Shown: positions 36,701 to 45,421 of the stretch, piece by piece
How positions within the stretch are numbered: the stretch's first letter is position 1
Layout of the letters: each line of letters opens with the position of its first letter
Source of the DNA: Dethiobacter alkaliphilus AHT 1
Lineage (GTDB): Bacteria; Bacillota; Dethiobacteria; Dethiobacterales; Dethiobacteraceae
Reading direction: 5' to 3'
Assembly (NCBI RefSeq): GCF_000174415.1
Contig: NZ_ACJM01000001.1
Coordinates: forward strand, 364,682 to 428,681
DNA length: 64,000 bases
Notes under the pieces: generated by a model
The model's database searches: none
Seen by the model: only the letters and a program-made list of their open reading frames with translations
What the model was told of the DNA's origin: nothing
Program-made: the position numbers and the translations under genes

Positions 36701-38954
36701 TTGTATTGACCCCGCTATAGACGAACAGTTGTTGTATAAAGACGCTACAAAGCGAGAGATCATAGGTTTAGGTACAGGTGTGGGGCCTCATGGTGAAAAC
36801 AATTTTACTGTTTCTACAGAGAAGTTTTCTTTGGTAGATATTAAACAAAAAATAAGTGAACTAATTGCGTCATTATACGAAGATTTGAGTCATGAGGACA
36901 GTGAAAAGGTCGCAGACCGCTTAGTGGAGCAGGCCTTCCAAATTGCAGGTCTTTCTATAGTTAAGGCCACGGGACCAGACCGGTTTATACGTGAATTAGT
37001 TGCCAATTCTATTGTTAGGAAATTAGTTGATAGAGATGAAAGTGTTTTTTGTGATGAGATTATATCTTTGGATGCATTTTCCCATTGGTTTAACGATTTT
37101 GAGAAGCGTCCTGATCTCTTGAGAGTTAAAGCAAGAATCGTTGATGGCTATTTTGATATAGAAGCGCAGATAATTGAATGTAAGTTAGCTATGTACAATG
37201 AAGGCTTTCTCGAAAAGGCAAGAGAGCAGATTGAGAGTGGCCTTAGGCAGTTAGTATCAAATTTCCGCCCTAGAGGCAAAACCCCTTTAGGTATTGAAGA
37301 AGATGTTAATGTTAAGCCGGATCAGCGCTATTGGTGGATGCAACTACATCGTCTTATTGCTAATAAAGGTGAGACAGATAAGTCAAATTACCAAAAGGCA
37401 ATTTTGGCACTAGAGCGTCTTAGTGAGGGTTTCTACAATATAAAGTGGCAAGCAGCAGCAGTGGCATTTTGGAATGATATTGACAACAATATTTTAGAGC
37501 ATAACCAAGAATGGCAGTTCAACTTAGGAGGACAGGAATTATGTATTTCAGTGGTATCAGCTGGGAAACATTTTATTAAAGCTGTTAGCCTAGAAGAAGC
37601 TGTAGCAACTATTTTTAATGATTCTGCTTTACAATATCAACATGACCTCCATACTAGGTTAGATAAAAAGATAGAAATAGAAGAAGGCGATGTAACCGAG
37701 GAAGAAAAGGGTGATGGGGAGCAGAAAGGAGAATCTGCCATCGTAACCCAACAACTACAAGAGGAAAAAGTGGAAGTAGAAAAAGAAATTATTGAAGTTA
37801 AAGACAAGGTACACGAAAAGAAATTGCCAGACAGAATTTTGTTAGGAACATATGCTTCCGGTAGAGAAATATATTGGGAATTTGGCCATCCTGATTTGCC
37901 AAACCGGCATATTCTCGTTTTTGGTGCCTCAGGTACAGGGAAAACTTACACCATACAGGCATTACTGTGTGAGCTAAGTAAGTTTTCACAGAACAGTATT
38001 ATTGTCGACTATACCAATGGTTTTACGAATAAGCAGCTGGAGCCTGTAGTAGTAGAAAAGTTAAAGCCACGACAGCACATCATTCGTAACGAAGCTTTGG
38101 CATTAAATCCATTTAGACAGCAATCAGATTTTATTGATGATATGGAGCTGACAGAAAACCCCACAAATACTGCCCAAAGGGTAACTAGCGTTTTCGTTGA
38201 AGTATACCAACTGGGTGATCAGCAAAAATCAGCGCTCTATAATGCCATTCGTACGGGTATAACCAAAGAAGGTAGCAGCTTTACTTTAGCTCAGCTAATT
38301 AATGAGCTTGAAGCAATTCAAGCCGCAGGAGGCCCTACTGCTAAATCAGCTGCAAGTGTGATCAGTAAAATCCAACCATTTGTTGATATGACTCCCTTTG
38401 GTGAAGAAGACCCTGAAAGTTGGGAAAAACTTTACAATGATGCGGTGGCGAATTGCCATATTATTCAGCTTGCTGGCTTTGCTAAAGATACATCACGATT
38501 AATAACCGAATTTTCCTTGATTGACTTGTATTGGTATTATCGTGCAAAAGGAAACAAAAATGATCCAAAGGTAATCGTTCTCGATGAGATTCAAAATCTT
38601 GACCATCGCTTAGAAAGCCCTATTGGTCAGTTTTTGACCGAGGGCAGGAAGTTTGGCATATCACTGATCTTAGCCACACAAACCCTTAGCAATTTAGGAA
38701 AAGATGAGAGGGATCGATTATTCCAGGCGGGCCACAAACTATTCTTCAAGCCAGCGGACACAGAGGTGCGTTCATTTGCACAAATTCTCTCTGATGCAAC
38801 TGGATTAAAAAGTGAGGAATGGGTAGAACGCCTTACTTCACTTAAGCGTGGGGAATGCTATTCTCTTGGTTATGCATACAATGAGCAAACTAAAAAACTG
38901 GAAGTGGGAAAAAGCTTCAAAATAAAAATTAAAGCACTTGAAGAAAGGTTTTAG
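33726..38954 (+). CDS. HerA/FtsK-like ATPase, DndH-like
   Basis: The protein has 1742 residues. The N-terminal ~1300 residues are unrecognised, apart from a DNA-translocase-like size and charge. An acidic/Lys-rich linker lies at about 1315-1365 ('EEGDVTEEEKGDGEQKGE'). The C-terminal ATPase has Walker A 'VFGASGTGKTYT' near 1398, Walker B 'KVIVLDEIQNLD' near 1615, and 'SLILATQTLSNL', typical of the HerA/DUF87 class. DndH proteins of phosphorothioation-dependent restriction have this size and a C-terminal HerA-type ATPase, so it probably drives DNA translocation or damage of unmodified DNA. ATG at 33726 is chosen because GAGGAG lies 8 bases upstream; one at 33720 is too close. Confidence 0.7.
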   Translation: MKYLIETLVDFIKGECTAKTGKVVFVLPSYTSEILLGVGSELEEHFENIPGRKIQFKYGIAYKLGQKWQNSSSADRANFELVKNKGWYNEDDNLTEYRNTQKQEGYDNLVVVMAGYEYINDRESLRDFFHLDQHAVWNICLKKSFKSWLKKCLENQIDVDDSEEDINKIEDILITLHVNGLADLIRISSYLEQQDISVAMDGNDVYKLVLSNLSSFKLPRLIGLSTRYAKKKTFAHYLENSLNFFSYSMFLESNAREKIISKVNKFKEELGNGEIEQPDEDHLGEFHNIEEVVDTLKEYIEKRSEESKKKLYTVDFVFLLEKIIEFKKNGSTSSTKKNPKKLKGLPLDVFLRGIWLTLGDFKDELKSSSMFIGEDLKGITVSSISFRHDFEGGGDDDELSENEKAKYFLTQIIGGIDEFLKEHINIELDLNDEKVAIDFASNLSPQNNDDLTYKKSHTAEPWLKFQVIVHADQAKSIKREFTWALPPNHQCRIVASLIENVVKVYKGNALPAFGLPYMSEIFSASEEEEANRIMNTALQKNFIFFDLLNLPGIDKKDQVKKLLLDLSYSYQKFLLDSVESGFFSALNSQYDNLRRHFTNAYTTFLDSRSTSELAPILFKAFLIVSDEEMKLTDWGWRDNIMGAVVTPLHPALLEMIRHQHIFLCDSFRIYVQDALTQPKSKMLTEKSWSRVMDLATLNRPIYGVLEKNQILNTNAKSYGYLHLIGELHGDSTFLDSRLLLEYEEDEEDVTDAELFEETRTSRLVRQTLANYCELYPFARDGLSLGAYCGKDIQAVIAGIDSFLKQILSDEKDKEYTIALTVFSDSRDDSAVMRWINAWKDRWQAAELSSNKNYYSNCNISIHYKVVSSEESYSQFEKLLRDTEFDIMVFADFIKSDESKFVPLEEEVGGLQDYRKFPVLEKTCCKITGGGKDQQRERVLSNPRFRLGLFHAEVMAYLKSGTSEKSHAVISKSDYIPWIKVVDEAHKQSTWVVCIDPAIDEQLLYKDATKREIIGLGTGVGPHGENNFTVSTEKFSLVDIKQKISELIASLYEDLSHEDSEKVADRLVEQAFQIAGLSIVKATGPDRFIRELVANSIVRKLVDRDESVFCDEIISLDAFSHWFNDFEKRPDLLRVKARIVDGYFDIEAQIIECKLAMYNEGFLEKAREQIESGLRQLVSNFRPRGKTPLGIEEDVNVKPDQRYWWMQLHRLIANKGETDKSNYQKAILALERLSEGFYNIKWQAAAVAFWNDIDNNILEHNQEWQFNLGGQELCISVVSAGKHFIKAVSLEEAVATIFNDSALQYQHDLHTRLDKKIEIEEGDVTEEEKGDGEQKGESAIVTQQLQEEKVEVEKEIIEVKDKVHEKKLPDRILLGTYASGREIYWEFGHPDLPNRHILVFGASGTGKTYTIQALLCELSKFSQNSIIVDYTNGFTNKQLEPVVVEKLKPRQHIIRNEALALNPFRQQSDFIDDMELTENPTNTAQRVTSVFVEVYQLGDQQKSALYNAIRTGITKEGSSFTLAQLINELEAIQAAGGPTAKSAASVISKIQPFVDMTPFGEEDPESWEKLYNDAVANCHIIQLAGFAKDTSRLITEFSLIDLYWYYRAKGNKNDPKVIVLDEIQNLDHRLESPIGQFLTEGRKFGISLILATQTLSNLGKDERDRLFQAGHKLFFKPADTEVRSFAQILSDATGLKSEEWVERLTSLKRGECYSLGYAYNEQTKKLEVGKSFKIKIKALEERF

Positions 38955-38961
38955 GATATTT

Positions 38962-39780
38962 ATGCTACCTATTAATTTTCATAAAACATTCATGCCGGAG
39001 AGAAGGTTAATTGCGTCAATTTTAGAGTATGCTGCTGAGGATAAAGAAGGGAACTTTCAAGAAATCTCAGGAGAAACGGGAATTCCGATGGGTAAGTCAA
39101 GCGGTAAGGTCCCTGCTATCTTGGACTACGCAACCGGAATGAATTTAATCATCATAGAAAAAAAGACCACGGGCATTAGAAAACCAAGATTAACAAACTT
39201 TGGAGAGATTGTGCTCGAAGAAGATCCATTTTTGAGTGAGGATATGACGCAGTGGTTAGCTCATATGAATATGTGCCGAAGTGATATTGGGGCTCTGGCC
39301 TGGCACACTGTTTTCGCAATAGGGCGCAGTATCTTAGGCACAAACTTTAATAAGGCGCAATTAGAAAACTATTTAGTTAGCATGCTGGGAGCAGGCAAGG
39401 ATAGGACAGGCCCTATGCTAGGCATGTATACAGATAGTGCGGCTTTTCAGGGAGCGGGAGTTTTAGTTGTTGATAATGAGAAAATAACGAGAAACAAAGC
39501 ACCAATGATTGATGCTTTTGCACTCCCGTATTCTGCTTATATGCTCCTATTAATGGAGACATTCTTTCCAGGAGATAATCAGGTAACGATAAATGAGTTT
39601 AATGATAAAACAAATTGGTTTGATATATGTCATTGGAATCAGTCAGATACTGAGAATGTACTGAACATGGTTGAAAGAAAGGGTTTTGTATCAATTGACC
39701 GTCAAATGCAACCGTGGATAATTGAAAGAATGGCTGATTCCAGTGATGTTTGGACAAAGATTTATCATGATTTAGCTTAG
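38962..39780 (+). CDS. DUF4007 family protein (second of two)
   Basis: The 272-residue protein has 'FHKTFMPERRLIASIL' at the N-terminus, then 'EEDPFLSEDMTQWLAHMNMCRSDIGALAWHTVFA'. These align with 'EDPASLWLTHWLLATNPSRAAVWYLAF' of the first DUF4007 protein, so it is a diverged relative. 'EISGETGIPMGKSSGKVPAILDYATGM' resembles a winged-helix segment. ATG at 38962 follows AGGATATTT; an upstream TTG overlaps the preceding gene. It lies 7 bases after the DndH-like gene and directly before a second ATPase, repeating the DUF4007-ATPase pairing at the operon start. Confidence 0.7.
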   Translation: MLPINFHKTFMPERRLIASILEYAAEDKEGNFQEISGETGIPMGKSSGKVPAILDYATGMNLIIIEKKTTGIRKPRLTNFGEIVLEEDPFLSEDMTQWLAHMNMCRSDIGALAWHTVFAIGRSILGTNFNKAQLENYLVSMLGAGKDRTGPMLGMYTDSAAFQGAGVLVVDNEKITRNKAPMIDAFALPYSAYMLLLMETFFPGDNQVTINEFNDKTNWFDICHWNQSDTENVLNMVERKGFVSIDRQMQPWIIERMADSSDVWTKIYHDLA

Positions 39781-42700
39781 TGGGGGTGCTTAACTTGAGA
39801 ATCGGAGAAATAATTTCATTTAGGAAAGATCTACTTTTTAACGGGGCTGTTCAAATTGGCTGGTTTGAGAAAGATAAAAAACAAGCTGAAAAAGCTGCTC
39901 AACACTTTATTTTTCATGGTCCAGAATACCATGGGGCTGCTGCTGAAGATTTTGGTGAGGGTGTCCATAAACTTGTGGATACAGCAACATTCACAGCTGA
40001 TCTTTTGGAGCGGATCAGTGGAAATATCTCCGATGAACCATTTTCGTTAGCTATTGCAGGGTATGGCACAGGTAAATCTCATTTAGGCGTAACCCTTGCA
40101 TCTCTGTTAAGCAGTCCCTCATCGAAAGTTTCAGAGAAAATTTTAGATAATATCTCCATGGCAGATGCTGCTATAGGTAGACGTGTAAAAGATGTATTTT
40201 CAAAGGATAGCAAGCCTTATTTGGTTTTAACCGTCAATGGCATGCAGGATTTTGACCTTACAGCTGAAATTGTTCGTCAAATCTTACAAATAATTAATAG
40301 CCATAATCTAGATACTACAGTGCTGGAGAATTTAAGACCCCGCTTTAAAACGGCAGTAAACTTCACAGAATCATTTTTTAAATCCCTTCAAACTGACTTT
40401 GAGGCAGCATTTGGCCCGGAAGTTTCATTGGATGAAGTAGTCGAAAAGCTGAAACATCAAGATGATGAGACGTTTTGTAGAGTAAATGAAATATTTGAGC
40501 AGAAGATGTCGCAGCCAATTACAGCTACAGGGCAGGAGTCTTTACATGATTTTATTAGGGTAACGAAGGAAGCATACTGCGGTGAAGGTAAGCCCTTTGC
40601 CGGTATTGTTATCATCTTCGATGAATTTGGACGTTATCTTGAGTTTTCAGTCCAAAAACCACATATTGCTGGATCTGGAGCTCTTCAGAAACTATTTGAA
40701 AGTGTCCAAGAAAACGCTGACAAAGTATTTTTGCTAGGTTTTATCCAGTATGAGTTAAAGGCCTATATAAGTAGGGTGGCTCCTGAACTTCGAGACGATT
40801 TGAATCGCTACGTCACCCGCTTCGATTCAGTTAGAAAAATTAGACTTTCTACCAACTTAGAAACCCTTATCTCTAATCTCTTGGAGAAAAAAAATCAAGA
40901 GGAATTGTCAAAGCAAACTTCAGTATTAGCAAAGCAAAGAAATTCTGTTCAGGCAAATATGAGGCGGTGGTTTCCGGATATTAGTAAATACTCTTTATGG
41001 TTGGATGCTGACCGCTTTGAGAGAGTAATACTTAAAGGGTGTTGGCCAATGCACCCTATTTCAACATGGATTTTTTATAAACTCACTACTGTTGGAAAGT
41101 CTCTTCAACAAAGGTCTGCTCTCTCTTTATTAGCCGATATCATTAACGACTATAGTAATGTTGAACTAGCTCCGGGAAATTCCATTGTTCCAGCTGATCT
41201 TTGCAATGAATCACTTATAAATGAGTTTTTGTCATCAGAACGTGCTGGTCAGCAAGGAGCAACTGCCCACGCTTTTGACAGTGTTGTGGAAAAATATCAA
41301 CATGAGCTGAGTGAAGAAGAAAGAAGTGTTTTAAAAAGTGTATTACTTACTACAAAAGTTGGAGTAAAAATAGATTCCCGCGATGAATATGTTAACGTTT
41401 TGAGGACATTCAGCGGCCTTGACGAAACTACAACTAGAAATGTGTTGCATTTATTAGAGCAAGAGTACGCTGTCTTGGCTTGGAACGAAAGACTGCGCCA
41501 ATACGAAATTGTTGATGATGCTGTCCCGCGCAGCGCTTTTATTAAGCAGCTTACGTCTAGGGTTGCAGAAATTGATATTAAAACCAGGGCAAATATTTTT
41601 AGCCAAAAATATGGCAACTGGTCACAAAACCTGACATATTTAACGGATTTTGGACCCCAAAATAATATCACTACTAAAGAATGGAATTATAAGATAACGT
41701 ATACAAGTGTTGAGCTGTTAAACGGCCAAATTGATTACACATTACGTTCTTGGTCCGATGCCAGAGGTGTAGATGAAGATAAAGGACAGTTGATCTATTG
41801 CTATGTTGGTCCAGACAGTAACTTAGATTCGGTAAAAGAACTTAGCCGTAGCGCAATCAACAATAGTCTTGCTAAAAATAAAATCACTTCCGAACACGGT
41901 GCGCCTTTAGCTGTAATATTTCTCCATGATGCTAATGGTTCTTTAGGAGAAAAAATTGCGCAGTACTGGGTACTTGAGGAGCAATTAAGTGATGATGAGG
42001 CCCAAAAATTCTCTACGTTTATATTAAATACAAAAGAATCAACCAAGCAGGAAATAGATAATTTATTCTCAGAGCTAGAGAGGAACCGTGACATAGTTTT
42101 TGCGACAGAAAAAAGCATTAAATCATCCAGAATCAGTGTTATGCTTACATATTTGTTCGGAAAAGTATATCCTGAAATAATACCATTTCCATTTGACGGT
42201 TTTCATACCGCTAGGGGAAATGCCGCTAAGGATAGTCAAACTTTTATCAAAGAGTTATTCTTCGGTAATTTGGACAGAGAGTGGATTTCAGCGAGAGGTG
42301 CCCAGCAACGAAATCGTGCCTATAGTGTATTAGATAAAGAATGGGGTGCCATAGCTGATAACGGCAGTGTTAGACTAAAGCCGATACAGCCTACAATAAA
42401 AGTAATATTTGAAGAATTAGATAACAAATTGCAAAGAACAGTTGAACAAAATGATACTATGAATTTGGGTAGTGTAATTAAAGAATTATGTGCACCTCCG
42501 TATGGGTGTAATTTAGCATCTGCAGGCATGATCTTGGCACTTTTTATTGGCCGCAGAAAAGGTGAGATTAATCTTTATAAAAGTGACGAAGTAATAAGCA
42601 TCGATAATTGGCTGCAAGATGCAATGCCTAAAAACTATTTAGATATATCAATATTAGATAACACTAGCATTATTAAAGTTTCAGAGGATGCCCTTTCTGA

Positions 42701-44087
42701 ATGGGAGCTTCTCCTAGAAGATTGGGATGCTGAGAAAGTCTATATTAAAAAAGTTAAATACCCCACTAAAGCAGTTGATCTGGAGAACCGAATACCTGTA
42801 CCCCAACAACTTTATTATAGATATCAGTTGCTACAGAAAAGTACGGCTGGAGTTAAAGAAGAACTCAATTTATTTGAAAGAAAATTAGAAGAAGCGCTAG
42901 ACAAAATTGAAAATGGGATTGATAAAGAAAATATTAGCTTACTTACATGGGGCGCAGATCTCCTTATGGATTTAAAAAATAAGTTTTATTATAATCAGGA
43001 TCCCTGGACGAAAGAGCAAGTTGACGAAGTAGAAGAAAATTTAAACAGTGCAAAAGCTAAAATTAAGGAGATCTTTCCAGCATGGCTTAAGACCCAAACT
43101 ATTTTTAGTCTGGAGCATTTAGGGAAGTTTAAGCATGTAAGGTTGACAAAAGTTGCACCTGTTCTTGAAAAGTTAGGGTTAACCGATGAAAAAGAACGAT
43201 TATTTAGCCACGTTGAAAAAGTAGAGGGTGACTTGCGTCATATTGCCGAAATAAAACAAACAGCTTCTGATATTCAGCAGATGGTACTCAATAATGTTAT
43301 TACAAACTCTACAACTCTAAACGACTTAAACAAGTGGCTTGAACAGGTAAAAGAGCTTGCTCTTCGCTTGGCAGAAGCTAGGGAAAGAACAGATTTAGCA
43401 CGTGATGAACTTGATGATGCTGCAAAAAAATTGAAGTACTTTAAAGACAAATGTAAAGAGCAGATAAATTCGTATTATGATAGAACTACAAACCTCTACA
43501 ATATAGATAATTTATCCTCTCTCCACGATATAGCTTACTGGCGCAAAGAAGCCAACTCATTATTAATAATATTTCAGGGACATGAACGTGACACCGAAGA
43601 TTTGGCATTAGTTATCAAGCAACTAGACCTTATTGAAAATCATCTTAAGGTTCTAAATGATGCCAACTTAACTGAAGACGGATTAAGTAAGGCCATTAGC
43701 AACTGTTATAAAGAAACTGAAACTGAATTTGCAGAAGACGCCCCTCCTCTAGACTACGAGTCAATTTATGAAGGAATAATTAATGCAGTGCGAGCTAATA
43801 GAGAGCAAAAGGCTCGAGAGTGGATGAAAGATGTTCCTGAGATTAGGGAGATTGCTAACTATGATTCTTATGAAGCAATGTCAGTAAAACAACGCCTGTT
43901 AAACATCCCACCGGTTTTAAATAAAGCACAGATACAAACGGTTCAACAAGCAGTAGGAGCGTGTGATGATCGTATTGATGAGTTAGAATTAGATGGAATG
44001 CTAGCCAGGTTTGAAACTTTGTCCGATAATAATAAGAAAGTATTTTTAAAGAGAATCACCCCATACCTTCAAAAATTAACAGGATAG
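39780..44087 (+). CDS. Large P-loop ATPase with coiled coil, partnered with DUF4007 (second of two)
   Basis: The protein has 1435 residues. Walker A 'AGYGTGKSHLG' is at 93-103. Walker B 'VIIFDEFGRYLEF' lies near 275-290 and resembles 'VLDELGKALEY' of the first ATPase. A long coiled-coil region lies at about 1120-1240 ('EQVKELALRLAEARERTDLARDEL'). The coiled coil and ATPase recall SMC-like DndD, but the arrangement differs (no hinge or signature motif recognised). GTG at 39780 overlaps the upstream stop; a TTG at 39795 behind GGGGGTG is an equally good start. The N-terminus fits 'LRIGEIISFRKDLLFNGAVQ'. Confidence 0.7.
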   Translation: MGVLNLRIGEIISFRKDLLFNGAVQIGWFEKDKKQAEKAAQHFIFHGPEYHGAAAEDFGEGVHKLVDTATFTADLLERISGNISDEPFSLAIAGYGTGKSHLGVTLASLLSSPSSKVSEKILDNISMADAAIGRRVKDVFSKDSKPYLVLTVNGMQDFDLTAEIVRQILQIINSHNLDTTVLENLRPRFKTAVNFTESFFKSLQTDFEAAFGPEVSLDEVVEKLKHQDDETFCRVNEIFEQKMSQPITATGQESLHDFIRVTKEAYCGEGKPFAGIVIIFDEFGRYLEFSVQKPHIAGSGALQKLFESVQENADKVFLLGFIQYELKAYISRVAPELRDDLNRYVTRFDSVRKIRLSTNLETLISNLLEKKNQEELSKQTSVLAKQRNSVQANMRRWFPDISKYSLWLDADRFERVILKGCWPMHPISTWIFYKLTTVGKSLQQRSALSLLADIINDYSNVELAPGNSIVPADLCNESLINEFLSSERAGQQGATAHAFDSVVEKYQHELSEEERSVLKSVLLTTKVGVKIDSRDEYVNVLRTFSGLDETTTRNVLHLLEQEYAVLAWNERLRQYEIVDDAVPRSAFIKQLTSRVAEIDIKTRANIFSQKYGNWSQNLTYLTDFGPQNNITTKEWNYKITYTSVELLNGQIDYTLRSWSDARGVDEDKGQLIYCYVGPDSNLDSVKELSRSAINNSLAKNKITSEHGAPLAVIFLHDANGSLGEKIAQYWVLEEQLSDDEAQKFSTFILNTKESTKQEIDNLFSELERNRDIVFATEKSIKSSRISVMLTYLFGKVYPEIIPFPFDGFHTARGNAAKDSQTFIKELFFGNLDREWISARGAQQRNRAYSVLDKEWGAIADNGSVRLKPIQPTIKVIFEELDNKLQRTVEQNDTMNLGSVIKELCAPPYGCNLASAGMILALFIGRRKGEINLYKSDEVISIDNWLQDAMPKNYLDISILDNTSIIKVSEDALSEWELLLEDWDAEKVYIKKVKYPTKAVDLENRIPVPQQLYYRYQLLQKSTAGVKEELNLFERKLEEALDKIENGIDKENISLLTWGADLLMDLKNKFYYNQDPWTKEQVDEVEENLNSAKAKIKEIFPAWLKTQTIFSLEHLGKFKHVRLTKVAPVLEKLGLTDEKERLFSHVEKVEGDLRHIAEIKQTASDIQQMVLNNVITNSTTLNDLNKWLEQVKELALRLAEARERTDLARDELDDAAKKLKYFKDKCKEQINSYYDRTTNLYNIDNLSSLHDIAYWRKEANSLLIIFQGHERDTEDLALVIKQLDLIENHLKVLNDANLTEDGLSKAISNCYKETETEFAEDAPPLDYESIYEGIINAVRANREQKAREWMKDVPEIREIANYDSYEAMSVKQRLLNIPPVLNKAQIQTVQQAVGACDDRIDELELDGMLARFETLSDNNKKVFLKRITPYLQKLTG

Positions 44088-44103
44088 AGAGAGTGGGATT
44101 TTC

Positions 44104-45258
44104 ATGAGTAAAGTGATATATTTGGATTATCACTCGACAACTCCATGTGATCCGAGAGTCCTAAAGGTAATGCTTCCTTATTTTGAAGAGGATTATGCTA
44201 ATCCGTCAAATAATTACCATTATGCAGGACGCATGGTTCAGTCTCATATTGAGGAAGCACGTAGAAAAATTGCTAGTATTATTAACGCTAATGAAAAAGA
44301 AATTATATTTACAAGCGGAGCCACAGAAAGTAATAATCTCGCTATATTGGGATTGGCTAGGACATATCAAGGAAAGCGTAATAAAATTGTTACTACGCCA
44401 ATCGAACACAAATCAGTCTTAAAATCTTGCGAGTATCTCGAAAAACACGGGCTGGTCATTGATTATTTGGACGTTGATCATACTGGGGCCGTAATTTTAG
44501 AAAGTGCTAAAGATATCATTGATGAAACAACCTTACTTGTTTCTATACAGGCCTGTAATAATGAGATAGGTACTATACAACCATTAGTAGAAATATCTAA
44601 CATAGCAAAAGAATCAGGAGCTCTGGTCCATTGTGATGCAGCTCAAGCAGTAGGCAAAATTCCTGTAGACGTAGCCCATTTCGATGTTGATTTTTTATCC
44701 ATTAGTTCGCACAAGCTTTACGGACCCAAAGGAGTTGGTGCTCTGTTTATAAGAAAAGGCTTAAGGCGTTCTTTGGAGCCCCTATATTGGGGTGGTGATC
44801 AGGAGTTGGGACTGCGCCCGGGAACTCATAATGTTCCTGGAATTATAGGTATGGCAGAGGCTTGCTTAATATGTGAAGAAGAGATGGTGCTAGAGTCAAG
44901 TGAAACCAAAGATTTGCGGGATTTATTTGAGCGTAGCTTGAAGAAAAACATTCCAGATATTAAGTTTAATGGCAATGAGCATAATAGATTGCCAGGAAAC
45001 AGTAATATTACTTTCCCAGGTGTAGAAGGGGATGCTTTATTGCTAAATTTACCACAACTGGCGCTAAGCATCGGTTCGGCATGCAATACAGGCGCAATAG
45101 AACCTTCTTATGTATTAACAGCAATAGGTCTGTCAAGGGAATACGCGAATTCAACAATTAGAATTGGAATCGGCAGGTTTACTACAGAGGCTGAGATAAT
45201 GACTGCTGTAAAGGAAATCACTGATGCGTATAATTTGTTATTGAACAAAGTAATTTAA
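44104..45258 (+). CDS. Cysteine desulfurase (IscS/NifS family), probable DndA-type sulfur donor
   Basis: The 384-residue protein has the PLP-enzyme features 'SGATESNNLAI', 'TTPIEHKSV', 'VHCDAAQAVGK', the Schiff-base lysine Lys204 in 'SSHKLYGPKG', and the persulfide cysteine Cys327 in 'GSACNTG' followed by 'EPSYVL'. It removes sulfur from cysteine. DndA and SspA are this enzyme type and load sulfur onto the PAPS-reductase-like partner, so its place as the last operon gene strongly suggests the donor for the protein at 26731-27531. The 'SACNTGAIEPS' active-site loop differs from the housekeeping 'SACTS'. No IscU or other Fe-S genes are nearby. Confidence 0.85.
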   Translation: MSKVIYLDYHSTTPCDPRVLKVMLPYFEEDYANPSNNYHYAGRMVQSHIEEARRKIASIINANEKEIIFTSGATESNNLAILGLARTYQGKRNKIVTTPIEHKSVLKSCEYLEKHGLVIDYLDVDHTGAVILESAKDIIDETTLLVSIQACNNEIGTIQPLVEISNIAKESGALVHCDAAQAVGKIPVDVAHFDVDFLSISSHKLYGPKGVGALFIRKGLRRSLEPLYWGGDQELGLRPGTHNVPGIIGMAEACLICEEEMVLESSETKDLRDLFERSLKKNIPDIKFNGNEHNRLPGNSNITFPGVEGDALLLNLPQLALSIGSACNTGAIEPSYVLTAIGLSREYANSTIRIGIGRFTTEAEIMTAVKEITDAYNLLLNKVI

Positions 45259-45280
45259 CAGTGAGGCGAAAGCCAGACGC

Positions 45281-45317
45281 GAGAAGTTAACCATAATCTC
45301 AAAATGGTTAACTTCTC
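45281..45317 (+). terminator. Hairpin terminating the sulfur operon
   Basis: GAGAAGTTAACCAT pairs perfectly with ATGGTTAACTTCTC (14 pairs, nine-base loop). The tail is only moderately T-rich. It lies 22 bases after the cysteine desulfurase stop and marks the end of the 22.8-kb operon. Confidence 0.7.
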
Positions 45318-45421
45318 CTGGGTTTGGTTTAAATATAATCATCCTTATAAAGGGATATTAATTTTAAATAGAGAGAAAATGGGGTCAGGTTTTTAATATT
45401 TTGATTAGAAAGCGTGATTAG

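Noticed and set aside
22471..45258. Assignment of the operon as BREX type 4
   Set aside because: BREX needs PglZ and BrxL-type proteins, and I see neither. The cysteine desulfurase, DUF4007 and DndH-like genes fit a phosphorothioation-like system better.
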